Source: Lineus longissimus
Taxonomy: Eukaryota > Nemertea > Pilidiophora > Heteronemertea > Lineidae
DNA: 64,000 nt
Assembly (NCBI RefSeq): GCF_910592395.1
Contig: NC_088318.1
Location: forward strand, 1,800,001 to 1,864,000
Reading direction: 5' to 3'
The number at the start of each line of letters is the position of its first letter. Within the stretch, counting starts at the first letter, position 1. A program made the translations under genes and the position numbers. The notes under the pieces are model-generated. The model made no database searches, was not told the origin of the DNA, and saw only the letters and a program-made list of their open reading frames with translations. Positions 22,350 through 34,367 of this stretch are shown in pieces.

Positions 22350-25300
22350 CGTCGTCCGTTAGCAGGGCACGTTTCGTAACTGTTAGAGCTATTGAGTTGA
22401 AACTTGGTACACATGTACCCTTATGTAATGACACCTAGGAGACCAAGTTTCGGTCCGATTCGTTTCATGGTTTGGCCACCAGGGGGCCAAATGTTAAAAG
22501 TGAAAATATGCAATATCTCCCTTAATAGTAGTCGGGAAATTTTGAAAAAAATATGGTAGGTACTTCTAGCAAAGGTGCATCATATATCCTCCGGGTTTTT
22601 GATTTGACCTCCTTTTCAAGGTCACAGAGGTCAAATGGTGTAAATTAGCCGTTAGGATGTAACAATGGCACGTTTCTAAACTGCAATGACTATTGATACC
22701 AAATTTGGTACACATTTACCCCTTAGTCAGGTGATCTCAGGGACCAAAGTTTGGTCCAATATGATTCACCACTTGACCACCAGGGGGCAAAATCCAAAAA
22801 CCTTAAAAATGTGATTATTCCTTAACTTCTTGCCCGATTGCCACCAATTTGATATCATGGGTACATCTAACCACCATACAGTATATGTTACACAGGTTTT
22901 TAATTTGACCTTCTTGTCAAGGTCACAGAGGTCAAATGGCGTAAATTCGCCGTCAGGCCGTAACTATGGCATGTTTCTTAACTGCAATGACTATTGATCA
23001 CAAATTAAGTACACATGTACCCCTTGGTCAGGTGATCTCAGGTACCGAAGTTTGGTGCGATCTGATTTGACGTTTGGCCTCCAGGGAGGGGGCCAAATCC
23101 TAAATTCTTCAAAATGCCATTATTCCTAGTAATGACTTGCCCGATTGGCACCAATTTTATATCATAGGTACATCTAATTCTAACATCCATTCAATGTGTC
23201 ACCCGGGTCTTCTTTGATTTGACCTACTTTTCAAGGTCACAGAGGTCGAATGTACTGTAAATTGGCCATTCTGGGGAAATTGTAATTGCTTGGACCTACA
23301 TCAAACCTAACACTACATGACACAAGACCATGCTCTTTATCCATCTTTCCTCCACATGAGGTGAGCACAATGGCCCTGGCCATTTCATTTTTTACAGTAT
23401 TGATAGAATGATATTGTGATTTTGTTGCGACTGGTTGTCATACTCTGTGAAATGAGACAAGTGATGATAGATTGCAATTAGCACATCAAAGTGTGATTCC
23501 CGATGCCTACCATCACTGGGTCCACTCTCACAAGAAAGGGATGTTAGACCTAATAATTCATAAATGTGACCCGTCACAGCGAAACCAGGCGCTTGTCGCG
23601 CAGAAGATGAGCCTAAATGACACCAGGAGATAATAGAAGAAATTGATGTGCTCATATTTCACAAAAGGCAGACAACAGAGAAATGAACAAACAGTCCACC
23701 TCAACCTGCCAAGCTCAGAGCGACATGCGCCTACTTTTGCTGTGACGGGTCACAAATGTCATAAATTAACAGAGAAATGCAAAGGGCCATGTCATCTTCA
23801 GCCTTTAAATCGATGTAATTTAAACCTGCTTGTGTACCAGCAAAAAACTAATTTGAAACTTTTTACCGGGATCCCATGGGTATTTTTCAGAAAGTGATAT
23901 TTGATAAATAGATTGAAGATTGATACCGGCTGGTACCTGGCCATGTAAGTTTGAAGAGGGACAACTACTTCAGAGTAGGTTGGTTGAATAGGTTCGTGTC
24001 CCAAAATGTTACAGTTGTGATCTCGCATATATCTTTTTCCTCGATTGTTATCTGTCTTTGATGGTACTCATGAATTTTATTCCCATTATATTATAAGAGA
24101 AAAATATTCATAACTATAAATAGGCCAGTGTGTTTTGTGCTTGTGTGTCATTGCTCTGGCATTCTGATTATGTCCTTGGATGGGAGATGTCGTCATTCTA
24201 ACCTATATGGGCAACTGCCCATGAACGTTATAAGTGAATTGAATTGAACCCAGCTGAGCGAACAGGCACTACCTTCCCCCATTATGTGCCTCGCACAGAC
24301 TGTCACCAAAAGTTGGCTGCCCCTGCACTGACTGTCACAAAAACTTGGCTGCTGACCAGGTTTTGATTTAATCTCAATGGCTTTGGTTCGGATACAAGAT
24401 TACCTCAAGCCGGCTATACTTTTGAACAGCCAGACGATATCAGGTCAAAAGTGGTTAACATGAGACTTTTGGCCTGGAAAATAAATACAATATTGTTGGA
24501 ACTTTCAATGCCATTTAGGTTGGATCTAAATAACCAATGCATCGACATCAATTTATTGATTTAAGAGTGATGGGACCAGTTTTGTGAACTCTTTCCAAGT
24601 AGGGAAGCAATTACAGTGATGAAGTAGACGGTTGAATGTCATTTTGTAGTCAATAAAAAGCCTGTTGTGCAATCCATGATAATTATTTGTGGCTGGGACT
24701 AATATTTTGTTGTAACATGAAAAAACCCAGCATCATCTCAATATTTTCTCTGCTATATTACAGTAGCAAGTAATCAGTCAGTGATTTTGGGAAGTTGCTT
24801 TTGTTTTTGAACAGAATAAGAATTCTTCTGCTGACGAGTGGAGCAGTGGAAACATCAGCACCTATCACCTCTGATATCCTGGGTTCGATTCCCAGTTGAC
24901 CCTGGTACACTCATGTGATAGAGGGCAACTTTCGCTCTTCACCAGCTTATATAGGTTTCCTCCAGGGTCTCCGGTTTCCTCCTACTTGCATTACTACAAT
25001 CGCCCGATATGGTTATACAGCTAATAATATCCTAGTTGACGCTCAGCTCTGAAATTCAATATTTCAACCAATTCTTTTTTCTGCAGTACTTGGGCTGTGA
25101 TCTGTCCAAAGTTCATCCGTCCTGGCCAAAACTTCATATGTACTGTATCAATGACAGGGGGGACCATTACGACCATGGACGCCTCTCTCGTCAATGAGAA
25201 GGGGCAGGACTTTCCCAACACGAAGAAGACACTCACTAACATTGGCAATGGTAGGTTGACTGATCATATCCACTCAAAAAGTGGAGCTCTTTTTGTAATC

Positions 25301-28300
25301 ATCTTTTAAAGCCTGTTTCATGTCCATTTCTCTCTTAGTGGACCCCTCTCTTAGTAGGACACGCTCTAACACTGATTTCAGTTGTGCTGTAATTTCTTTT
25401 CAAACTGACCTCTGTAAGCAGGGCACCTTGCTATTTGGACCTTTTCATCCTTTATAAAACTGAAGGGTCCTTCTATGCTGTTTCAATGACGTGCATTGAT
25501 CTCAGCGGCCTACCTATTAGTGTTGAAACTGCTGAAATATCAGTTCTTGACTTCTTTTTCAGGGGTGGCAAAGAAGTTGGAGCTCACTAACGTAAGTACG
25601 GGATCTTTGAGACATAAAAGCATATTGTGCTGACACTCGATACCACAAACCTGAGTAAACACTATCTTGAGTATTCCGTCCTGTCATGCATTGCATTCAT
25701 AGGTGATAAACAGGGTGTACTTGGTTTATTGAGTACGGCATCAGACAACATCAAATCATCCTACTCGATAACTCAGGTCCCGTTCGCGAGTCTTGATAGG
25801 AAGTGGTGTCAGAAATCGAAATAGTGTTTTGACACTAAAATGTCACTATTAGCTCCAGGTCTAAAATGCCTTGGTGAAAATGTTATGTTATTGTAGTTGT
25901 CTGCGTATGCCACCTACGGCTTTCCAGCTACCTTAAGTAAGTTGTAGATTTACAAAAATGATTGAGGTCTTGAAGCTTAAAACGCAAGAGTCAGCCGATA
26001 ATTTTTGTACACCTGAGTTTATGGATGGGCCAACATTTTGTAAAACTTTGGTTATAGAGTATACACTAGACCTGTGTGTAACTAAAAGTTAATGGTAGCT
26101 GTGAAACTTCCCACAGTAGACTGACCTCTCTATTAGAGACGGCATTTGTCAGTCTCAAGGGTGTCCTCATTAAAGGGGTTCTACAGTATTTGCATCCACT
26201 ACCCCAGTGTGCATACAAAAATGTAGCTTGCCTGCACTGTGTTTTCTTGGGAGTAGGTATTTTTATTTGACAAGAACAACAATTGGTTGAAGGTTGTGTT
26301 TTCTCGAAATAGAAACAAATACCTTGAATACAACCTCTTACATCCGGATACATCATCCATGCTAATAAGCTGAGTCTTTACAAAGGCGGGAGTAGGGGGA
26401 GGGGGGCACGATGTCAGGTTGAGGTTAGAGATGAAGATCAGTGGTACTGATTCGTTCATACTCAGTCTGATTATGTTCTATTCCTCCTGCAGGTGCCCAC
26501 CGATCTGAGGGTGAATGATGTCAAGTTAAAGGTGGATATGATGATTGATGGCACCAATGTGAAGAATGAGACTGCCCTCGAGATTGACAGGAAATCCATG
26601 TCGATCTTTATTCAGACTGACAAGGCCAAATATAAGCCCCAGGATACATGTAGGTATCAAGAGTAAGGTTGAAGACCTTTCACAATCTGAGACAGATCTG
26701 TCTAACATTGTGGCATGCTTTTGCCATCTAGTAGATACTTGATAATCTTAGTATTTACTCATCTCCAAGATTTCCATTCGATCATGCATTGCATGTACAC
26801 TCAATAAACCAGGTTGATGGCATGGAACTATGTCATCGGATTATCAAACTCGATACTCCAAGTCAGAAATGTGAATACATTCGTTTTCTTTCAGTGAAAT
26901 TCCGAATCTTTGCTACCGATGAAAACTTGATGCCTGTTCTGAAACCATTGGATATCGTTCTGAAGGTAAGAACCTGAAAGCCTACTGGTCATAAACTTCC
27001 CAGTTTTCAGCTAGCCAGGAGTACTTACATGTATCTACTTACTTCCCACAATATTGTGACCAAACGTGCTGTGCTAACAAGCGTTTTTTGTTGCTGCAAC
27101 CTGCGATAATGTGCAGTATTTGCTTTGTCAACATTTCACCGTTCACAGTTTTTCTAGGCTGATAAATCCTTTTCTTTGATTTCCCAGGACCCAAAGAATG
27201 ATGTGTTCCAGTGGTTGAATGTCACTGGAAAAGCTGAGAAAAATGGTAAGACTAATACAGATGTCCATGAGGCTGATTCTGGTTGGAGAGATATGTTAAA
27301 TTCCAATGTCATAGACAAATTAACCAGACCCAGAATTAAAAAAAATTGATTCCAACAGCCCTTACCGGAGAGTGCTATGAAAATGTGTTGAGTATTATCT
27401 TTGTTGATATCTCTTGCTTGTCTTTTTTCGCAGGTGTACTGTCTTTGGAGTATATCATACCAGGGCTAGCTGAGCTAGGCGGTTGGTCAATCAATATCAA
27501 GAGTGGCGTAAGTATTTATACTCTTTGCTTGAAAAACCTTTGCTGGATCTTGTGCCTTGAAGTGTGAACGCTCTTGCGCCAGGCCAGTAACCGCAGAATA
27601 AAGTAGCGTAAAATAGAATTATCAGACACCGGTCAGGGGTTTGTAGGCTAAAAAGTTACTCACTAACCTTATTGGTGACATTTGTCCGTTGTGTGTTTAG
27701 TTTTTCTATTGCCTATTGTCAATTCACCTTTGAATTTCAACCATCAACTTAATGCTATGAACTTTATTTTACAGGATAACAGTAACAGCAAGAAGTTTAC
27801 TGTAGAGAAATATGGTATGTAACCTCCGGGATAGCCTTTGCAATCCCTTTTAATCAGAGGATTGTCTATAACAAAGTTACGAAATTGAATGAAACGCGAG
27901 TGAAGTTATCAAATGTGTTGCAACTCCATGTAACATATCAATATTTTTGTTTCAGTCCTTCCTCGATTTGAAGTCAACATCAACACAGTGTCTTTGACTT
28001 CCGGTCAAACAGCCCGATCGTTCCTTATCGAGGGAAGCAAAGATAATCCGATTGAGATCAGTGCCAAGTAAGTTGTCACTGCTTCAACTTTCCTACTGTC
28101 ATACACCATGCAAAACCAACCTCCCATAGTAGGCCTTTGGAACATTTTAAAGATACAAAGGCCTGCTGTAGGAAGATGTGCAAAACCCTCATTTCGTTGA
28201 TACCGAAGAGATAGTCGTTTGGCAAATAAATCTGATTGGTGCCCACTGTTGAGATGCATGAAATTTGCCCCTCCAAACTTGAGTGAACGCAAATTTGAGA

Positions 28301-30491
28301 CAGGAGACCCATTAGCACTGTTAGCCTGCACTTCATGAGGAAATGACAGAGTGCTAAAAAAGGCTGAATTGGCTGGGAAGATTTGTCAATATTTTGCTTC
28401 AAGTGACTTGCTCTTGGTGTTGTGATGAACAATTCTGGCAAAGTAAGTATTTTTAGATACTTTGGACTTTGACGTTGCAGATCAAATACAATACTTCTTT
28501 TAACGTCACATTTTCTGGGTGACATTACAAACTGAGTGTCATTTTCACATGAAAGGGACAAAGGCCATTGATCGGTAAGACCTATACTGTGACTTTCAAC
28601 CCTCTTTGGCTGGCTCGAGTGGCGAGATGGCAGGCAGATTTTCTGAATACTAAACTCATTGATGTTTGTTTACTTTCTAGGTACACATTTGGTGAGAATG
28701 TAAACGGTGTTGCACATGTAACCATCAAGCATGTGTCTACTTACAACTGGGGCCCAAACAATAAAATCAAGGAGGACAAGTTTGTAAGTTACTGAAAACG
28801 TACTGCAGCCATTGGAATAAGTGGCTGAACGGAGCTTAGATTTTGATTATTTCATTTGAAGTAGACCATTGAGGTGAGACATTTAGTGCCACAGTATCGG
28901 TTACCAAGCCCAAATCTGTCATTCAAAAGAAAGAAAAATCACTTTGACGCTTATGCCACAATTTTCCAACAGAGTCCTTTGTCGAGAGATATATGGATTT
29001 TCCTGGCGCAAGGAATGTGATCTCCCCAAAGGCTGGAGTGATGTCACATTTCAAGGGATTGAAAAATGGATATTTCTATGATGGGAGATTCTATGTAAAA
29101 TATGGTTGGTGGTAATCATCATCGTTTCTACATGTATGACCTTAACTTTTGCCTGTGTGCGAAGTTGCGAGATTGTATTTTGATGGTGTTCGATTGTGAT
29201 TTCCTTGCATCCAAAATTGTCCGTGTGTGTGGATGAAGTCGCAGTCAGATGGCCGTGATAAGATCATTTAGAAATATTTTTCTTTTGATGACTTTCAGAA
29301 AGAGACATTGTCTGATGGAAAAGTGGTTCTAAAAGTCGATGTGGGTACTGGTATCGTCCACCTGTCTATCTTCGCAGAGGTGGTAGAGTCCGATACTGAT
29401 GAGAAATTGAACAACTCAAGGGAGATAAAAGTCTATCGGTGGCCCTGTAAGTTAATGAAGATGGCATTGACACCAACTATTTACGTGCAAGGACTTACCT
29501 ACAATGGCTATGTGAGTATTTCTATAAAGGGGTTACACATCCTCGAAACATAACTCAAGTGCAATCTAGCTTGGTTTTCAATGTAAAATACATCACGTCT
29601 CGTTTTGTCTGGATTTTCGAATCGTTGTCAAGTTTGAATGTATTGAACTGACAACTTTCTTTTCTTTGTTAAATTTGAGGTTTGTAATTGAAATCATCAC
29701 TGTTGGGTCACAGTACTCGCTGGAGCTCAAATTCCACCGTAAACCGTCTTTCTCAATTTTCACCCGGAGACGTGCCAGTGCAGTGTTCATTCCCCAGGTG
29801 AAGCATCGCTGCGTTTTGATCTGCCCTCTTCATCATGAAATGGCATTCCAACAGTGGATTTCACCTTTGTGTGTTTCAGTTACAAGTGCAGTCATCCGAT
29901 GGTACAACTTACCCTGACGATGTCGACATTACAATCAACTACAACTCCTGCTCCACGACATTTTATGGATATAGAAATTGCCAATCATCTAATAATACCA
30001 AGTATCAGTTGCCACAGCCGACCATGGTGAAGGGAGGGGGAGATGGAATTGTCCCGTTCAGTTTTGATACAAAACCTGGATTTGATGCATACAAAGTGAC
30101 GGTGAGTATGTTGGTTTTTGTTTTGAACATGGACATCCTTTGATAGGTCATTCTCATCACATGAATGACATTCAAACATTTTTTCTCTGCCATTTTGTAG
30201 CATGTCATTTTACATAAAACACACCATAATTGGACGGAGAGTTAGCCTTAGCCATACCTTGGTACGACCACTGATACCTCACCATCAGTTCCTTATTTCA
30301 AAGAGGTATAAGCATTCGTTGAGGGCTGCAGGTGGCTGAAAGCACTGAGAAATAACTGTTCGGACTACTTTTTTCAGGCGACAGCTACTTGTACTAAAGA
30401 AGAGGTGTCCTACGAACTCAGCAAGTTCGAGACGCAAAACGCAAAACTTGGATTTTCTCTGAAGCTTGTTTCTGATTACGATGAAATTAAG
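21357..30491 (+). CDS. Alpha-2-macroglobulin/TEP/CD109-family protein, N-terminal portion
   Basis: Secreted or surface-attached thioester-protein relative, a family acting in protease trapping and complement-like defence. Exons: 21357-21424, 25087-25250, 25563-25591, 26493-26649, 26895-26965, 27188-27245, 27434-27507, 27775-27814, 27956-28067, 28681-28783, 29299-29511, 29880-30101, 30378-30491. All phases join; they total 475 codons. Residues 1-21 (MSSAWMSILLVGILCVSASYA) are a signal peptide. MG1 reads WAVICPKFIRPGQNF. Family hallmarks are IFIQTDKAKYKPQDT joined to LKFRIFATDENLMPVL (near 125-150), WSINIKSG, the VEKY-VLPRFEV junction (near 220) and LTPTIYVQGLTYNGY (near 350-363). This covers about MG1 to MG5. 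Missing in the window are bait region, thioester (GCGEQ-type), CUB and MG8. Family usual length is about 1400-1500 aa, so the gene is truncated, ends early by alternative splicing, or continues through a very long intron. Confidence 0.9.
22221..23389. mobile_element. Modular repeat element, copy 1 (hairpin, GTC microsatellite, three ~300-bp modules)
   Basis: Starts with a hairpin (AGCTCACCTC, 6-nt loop, GAGGTGAGCT), then CCATACCGTGGCGTCCGTCG, a GTC array (22275-22349), three modules starting near 22364, 22662 and 22966, and ends GAGGTGAGCACAATGGCC followed by an ATTTCATT tail. Modules hold CCACCAGGGGGC and AAGGTCACAGAGGTCA. No protein is encoded. It lies in the first TEP intron. The layout resembles Helentron-associated elements; classification is inferred. 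Confidence 0.75.
22275..22349. repeat. (GTC)25 microsatellite inside repeat copy 1
   Basis: 25 uninterrupted GTC units flanked by interrupted GTCC variants. The poly-Ser, poly-Arg and poly-Val readings are artefacts of the repeat. Confidence 0.95.
23563..23756. mobile_element. MITE with GTGACCCGTCACAGC inverted ends
   Basis: GTGACCCGTCACAGC at 23566-23580 recurs as its exact reverse complement at 23739-23753; the arms extend inward with AGGCGC and GTCGC matches. About 190 bp, non-coding. It sits in TEP intron 1 just after repeat copy 1. A degenerate relative may lie at 31930-32040. Confidence 0.7.
24833..25010 (+). repeat. tRNA-derived SINE-like element
   Basis: Box A-like TGGAGCAGTGG (24839-24849) and box B GGTTCGATTCC (24882-24892) are spaced as in a tRNA promoter. 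The flanking sequence cannot fold into an intact tRNA, and an unrelated tail with TTTCCTCCAGGGTCTCCGG follows. It lies just upstream of TEP exon 2. Confidence 0.6.
26111..26188. repeat. Short degenerate MITE related to 19518-19700
   Basis: ACAGTAGACTGACCTCTCTA at the left and AGGGGTTCTACAGTA at the right resemble the ends of the TACAGTRGAACC family, with GTGTCCTCATTAAAG inside. Only about 78 bp remain. A further fragment with TCTCTTAGTGGACCCCTCTC lies near 25335. Confidence 0.5.
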
Positions 30492-33119
30492 GTGAGTTGA
30501 GACTTGATTCTCTTTCTAAACTGGGGAATCCATTTGTCAATTTATGCTTGTGACTGCAACGTGATGGTAAGACACATTGGAATTGCAGTCGTTATTTCTA
30601 CTGGTGTATACTTTCAGTCATCCTGGCATTCATACACAATAAAACTATGACATACAATCTGTTCTCTGGACTCATATAAGTTGCGAGAACGGCATAAACA
30701 TACTGAAGAAGCCACTGTGGACAATGTTGAATCTGTACAATCTCCAGTAATGCGATTCTCGTACTGTTATGTCGTTATTTCTTCTTACCAATACCCCTGG
30801 AGATACTGATGTGAATCAGCTCTGCAGTCAAAACTGCAGCTCCCAGTGGACTGGTGTTGCAAAATGTGACTGACCACCATCGGCACCCCCAAAGCCGAAC
30901 TATTTGCAATTGTGGATACCCTGCTTTTAAGTTATTGTCTAAAACTTGGAGAACAGTCATGAAATCAACATCATAGTCATTTTGTGGGACGACATCCAGT
31001 TTGTTTCAGGGATTTCGAAATTCCAGTGACCGTGGAGACGCTATTCTCTTGGATTAGTGTAATAGCAGTTCATGTCTTGCTTGATAGATGGAGTAAGTGC
31101 TTGTCTCTCCTCGAACACGTTCTCTCTCTGTCAAGAAGGCTCTGAGGCCTATGAGGTGTACTGGTGTGACTCCTGTCTAAAAGATGCCTCTCTTGCTGAA
31201 GCTTGCACAATAACGTGTGCTTCTTTTTGCGTTAATCAATGAAACTATGAGTCTGTCTGTTGGTGGCTGAGATTGTACGATCAATAATGTGACAGCAGAG
31301 ATAATGTGATGTGCCAAGCAAAAAGTGCTGGGATTTGTTCTACTCGCTCATTAGCGGCGGATAAATCTTTTTTTAAGCTAATTATTCTGACACGTCTCAA
31401 TTGCAGTGTAGCATGCGTTTGCATGAAAGAAACATTTGCGCCTCAATTCCGAAAGCGGTCTAACTTTTTACGATTGAGATGCTATTTTGGAATCTACAGC
31501 GAAGAAAGTTTTTTTTAGTTTTGTGCAGACAACTTGTCATATTTTTGGTGTGATGGAATTGAAATTAAAATTGCACTGTTGACTCTCTGTACTAAAATTG
31601 TGAATGTCAGGCAGCGCTCAAATCCTGTTTGAAACATTCGGCTAAAGCACCACAGGTTTGAGCCTATATTTTGAGCTCCACCCTCCCGTCCTCGATTTTA
31701 GTACAGAGACCCCCCCATGGAGTTAATTCCTCAAGCTGTATTCAAGTTATAGTATTGGCAGATAAACAGAAGAACTGAATATACTGTAGACTCCTATGGA
31801 CTACTCATCAGCCTTGCTTGGGCTACTCTCCTGCTTTTCTCCATTGACTGACTAAGCTCCTTTGGCACTGATGGAAGACAGTAAAGTACCACTATCCTGT
31901 TTGGTCAATGATACGTTGAACACGACATCAGGGGCAAGCTTCCGGAGCATTTCAAAAGGCCAAGGTCGTTTGCGCCTTCCACTCAGGATACGCAGGCCTG
32001 ACTCGCAACAAGGGCCTACTTTTGCCAGGGCAGGTCACATGATGTTCCTCTTATGCTGATGCAGACAATGAAAACAAAGACGTGTTTATGAGATTATGTT
32101 TATTCAATATACTCACAAACTTGAACAAGGACATCAAAGTTGACCAATTCATATATTCAATTGGTGGTCATTGTGTAACATGTGGAATTTGGTGCCTTGG
32201 GGGCTTGGTTGTTCAAAACAGTGTTGGTGTCAATTATGTACCAATACTGTCCTCATTATTGAATTATCTGAACTGATATCACAAATTCAGCTCAGTTAAC
32301 AGTCTTAGTATATAGTTATGACTGGTTGAGAGAGTTGATCAAGTTGATATTATGTACTTTTAATTCAGGAGATGCTGTGGAATAGGTTAAAAAATACAGT
32401 GTACATGTCGACAAGACCAAAACACAAGCATCAACAATTATACCGTGAACTAAGGGGACTAGTATGAAATATCACATCCCCATGGATCATCCTCAAATAT
32501 CATTCACGTCAAACATGACATTTCAGTATAACGCCACAAGAGATTCTAGTTATCAGTGATGTCAGTTTTGACAGCTTTGTTGAAAGGGGTATTGAAGATA
32601 ATATGATCTCATTTTCTGACATGATATTCCAAATATGTGATATGTGACCGATAATTACTCTGGCATACCTTTGGTAGAAAATGAAGAAGGGGTGGCAATA
32701 GCATGCCCTGACAAATGAAACATTGCAGCGTTGAAGTGTTACTGGTTTTTTTATCCTTTAAGGTCAAAGAAGCAGCCACCTCAATGTTCTCCCAGTTGCT
32801 GAAAGGAATGGGCAGCTTTTTGCTGCAGTATGTTCGTTCTTCTCGCGTGATAACTGAGTCAGATTTTGAATTTTCCTCTTTCGTGCAATTTGTTGATGGA
32901 AACTACTTACGAAGAATGGGAGGTGACTGGGCAGCCTACAGCAGGTGTCAAACCACGCATTATTCCGCAGACAAGCAATCTTTGTATCACTCATCGAAGC
33001 AATAAAAATCACTTGTATGCAGGGCACTTAAAGTCGGCAATAGTACATGTAAGTGAATGAACAGAACTACCCAATGATGGTGATATTTGCTGCACCGCTC
33101 AAAACCGCTGCCTGTTTCG
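30492..33119. other. Interval after the last TEP exon, no further gene found
   Basis: No macroglobulin, bait or thioester exon could be recognised. Two weak candidate terminal exons follow acceptors in the right phase: after TTTCAG at 30620 (SSWHSYTIKL then stop, with AATAAA overlapping) and after GTTTCAG at 31010 (GFRNSSDRGDAILLD then stop). 31930-32040 resembles a worn MITE. The 3' UTR of the GPCR probably enters from the right. Confidence 0.4.
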
Positions 33120-34367
33120 CTACACTGGTACATGTTCAATTTGAACATTGTTCAGCTGTTGACTCCCATTTACAACTCGTTGTTGCGGCGCTACATTATA
33201 ACTAACCGTCTGATAGGTATTCACAGAATTGTTCGGGTTAATCGACGTCAACCGTGGGTCTTGTGTGAAACACCAATGGATCACCATCGAACGCAGTGTT
33301 TTCCGGAAAGACGCATTCACCGCACAGTATAAGACAAAGTTCATACTGTAATTGATAAGGTTAAGAGTGTTCGTAATACAGAAAATCGTGTCCGTTGAAA
33401 CTTGTTGAGTTGGCCCGTGGACTATGTTGATGTACATGTATATTTCACCTGGTGCTACCAAAATGAAGAACATGATAATTATGGTAATTAGAGTAGGCGT
33501 CAGGCGGTCCTTCTGTTGGCGGTATGACGCGTTGGCACTGATCTGACGCTGGATGCGCCTGGCCTGGTTCAGCGCTCGGATGAGATGAGCGTTACAGTAG
33601 ATCAGGATTAGTAAAGGAATCACAAAGCCGATGACGAATACAACACTTGTATAACTAACAAGGAATGTCAGATCACGACCAAGTTTTGATTTATCCACAA
33701 GATAGCAGGTGTCATTAATATCGATGCCTTTTGCGTCGATGTACCCATATCTAGCCAGGAGTATACACCGAATGGGGTAAATCTGGTTCATCCAGAAGCG
33801 GGGTAAGTTTATTCCTATTGATATCACATAAACGGATATAATGGCTAATCTGGTGCACTTGGCATCGACAATGGAGCGCGCATGTAGCGGGTGACGCACA
33901 ACGATATATCGGCCAATGGTCATAGAGACCGTCAACCACGTACTCGTCAATATAAAGGTATTCACTAGAGGCGTCTCAACAAATTTAAACAACAGAAATG
34001 ACATCATGCTGTGAGAAATATAAGGATGTTTCAGCATAGACTGGGGTAGCGCCACCAAACAGAACATCATATCACTAACGGCAAGAGCAATGAGGCACAT
34101 TTGGACCGTCCGTTCCATGCTGTCCATGGAGGTGGTGAATCGCTTCCTCGACAAAACGATAAGGTTCAGCATATTGCCCAGAATTCCAAAGGCACAGACG
34201 ACGGGTTGGACGTACCCGTTGATAATTTCGATATAGACTGAATTGTCCGGTAACGTCCCTCCAGTTCCTCCGTTTGAAGGCAAGCTTGTGTTCTCAGCAG
34301 TTTCATTGGTCAGATTATACCCAATCGTATCGTTGTCGCCCAAATACGATGAATCCACGTCCGCCAT
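33120..34367 (-). CDS. Class A (rhodopsin-like) GPCR, FMRFamide/neuropeptide receptor-like
   Basis: Single-exon seven-helix receptor of 415 aa, at the plasma membrane. The N-terminus has four N-glycosylation sequons (N12, N18, N21, N26). TM1 carries GILGNMLNLIVLSR (N65 = 1.50), TM2 LALAVSD-type LIALAVSD (D99 = 2.50), TM3 ends IGRYIVVRHPLHARS (GRY in place of DRY), TM4 is followed by NLPRFW, and TM7 reads NLINYSMNFVLYC (NFVLY in place of NPxxY) before an amphipathic SFRKTL. NLPRFW, HPLHARS and NFVLYC are typical of the insect FMRFamide receptor group, hence the call; the ligand is unknown. The position expected for Cys 3.25 is Lys128, so the usual TM3-ECL2 disulfide seems absent, although ECL2 has two Cys. 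The ATG at 34367 follows a possible 5' UTR acceptor near 34399. It lies opposite the TEP gene, perhaps nested in an intron. Confidence 0.93.
   Translation of the reverse strand: MADVDSSYLGDNDTIGYNLTNETAENTSLPSNGGTGGTLPDNSVYIEIINGYVQPVVCAFGILGNMLNLIVLSRKRFTTSMDSMERTVQMCLIALAVSDMMFCLVALPQSMLKHPYISHSMMSFLLFKFVETPLVNTFILTSTWLTVSMTIGRYIVVRHPLHARSIVDAKCTRLAIISVYVISIGINLPRFWMNQIYPIRCILLARYGYIDAKGIDINDTCYLVDKSKLGRDLTFLVSYTSVVFVIGFVIPLLILIYCNAHLIRALNQARRIQRQISANASYRQQKDRLTPTLITIIIMFFILVAPGEIYMYINIVHGPTQQVSTDTIFCITNTLNLINYSMNFVLYCAVNASFRKTLRSMVIHWCFTQDPRLTSINPNNSVNTYQTVSYNVAPQQRVVNGSQQLNNVQIEHVPV

Noticed and set aside
22129-22438. ORFs with poly-Ser, poly-Arg (also at 43931-44267 and 49028-49258)
   Set aside because: They are translations of the GTC microsatellite and repeat module, not proteins.
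24833-24900. Functional tRNA gene
   Set aside because: Boxes A and B are present but the acceptor and anticodon stems do not form; it fits a SINE head.
30790-30890. Cys-rich EGF-like reading (CSQNCSSQW) after the last TEP exon
   Set aside because: No good donor in frame and too short; chance resemblance is likely.
32715-33005. Possible TEP exon after TTTAAG
   Set aside because: No donor at a sensible position and no macroglobulin-like sequence.
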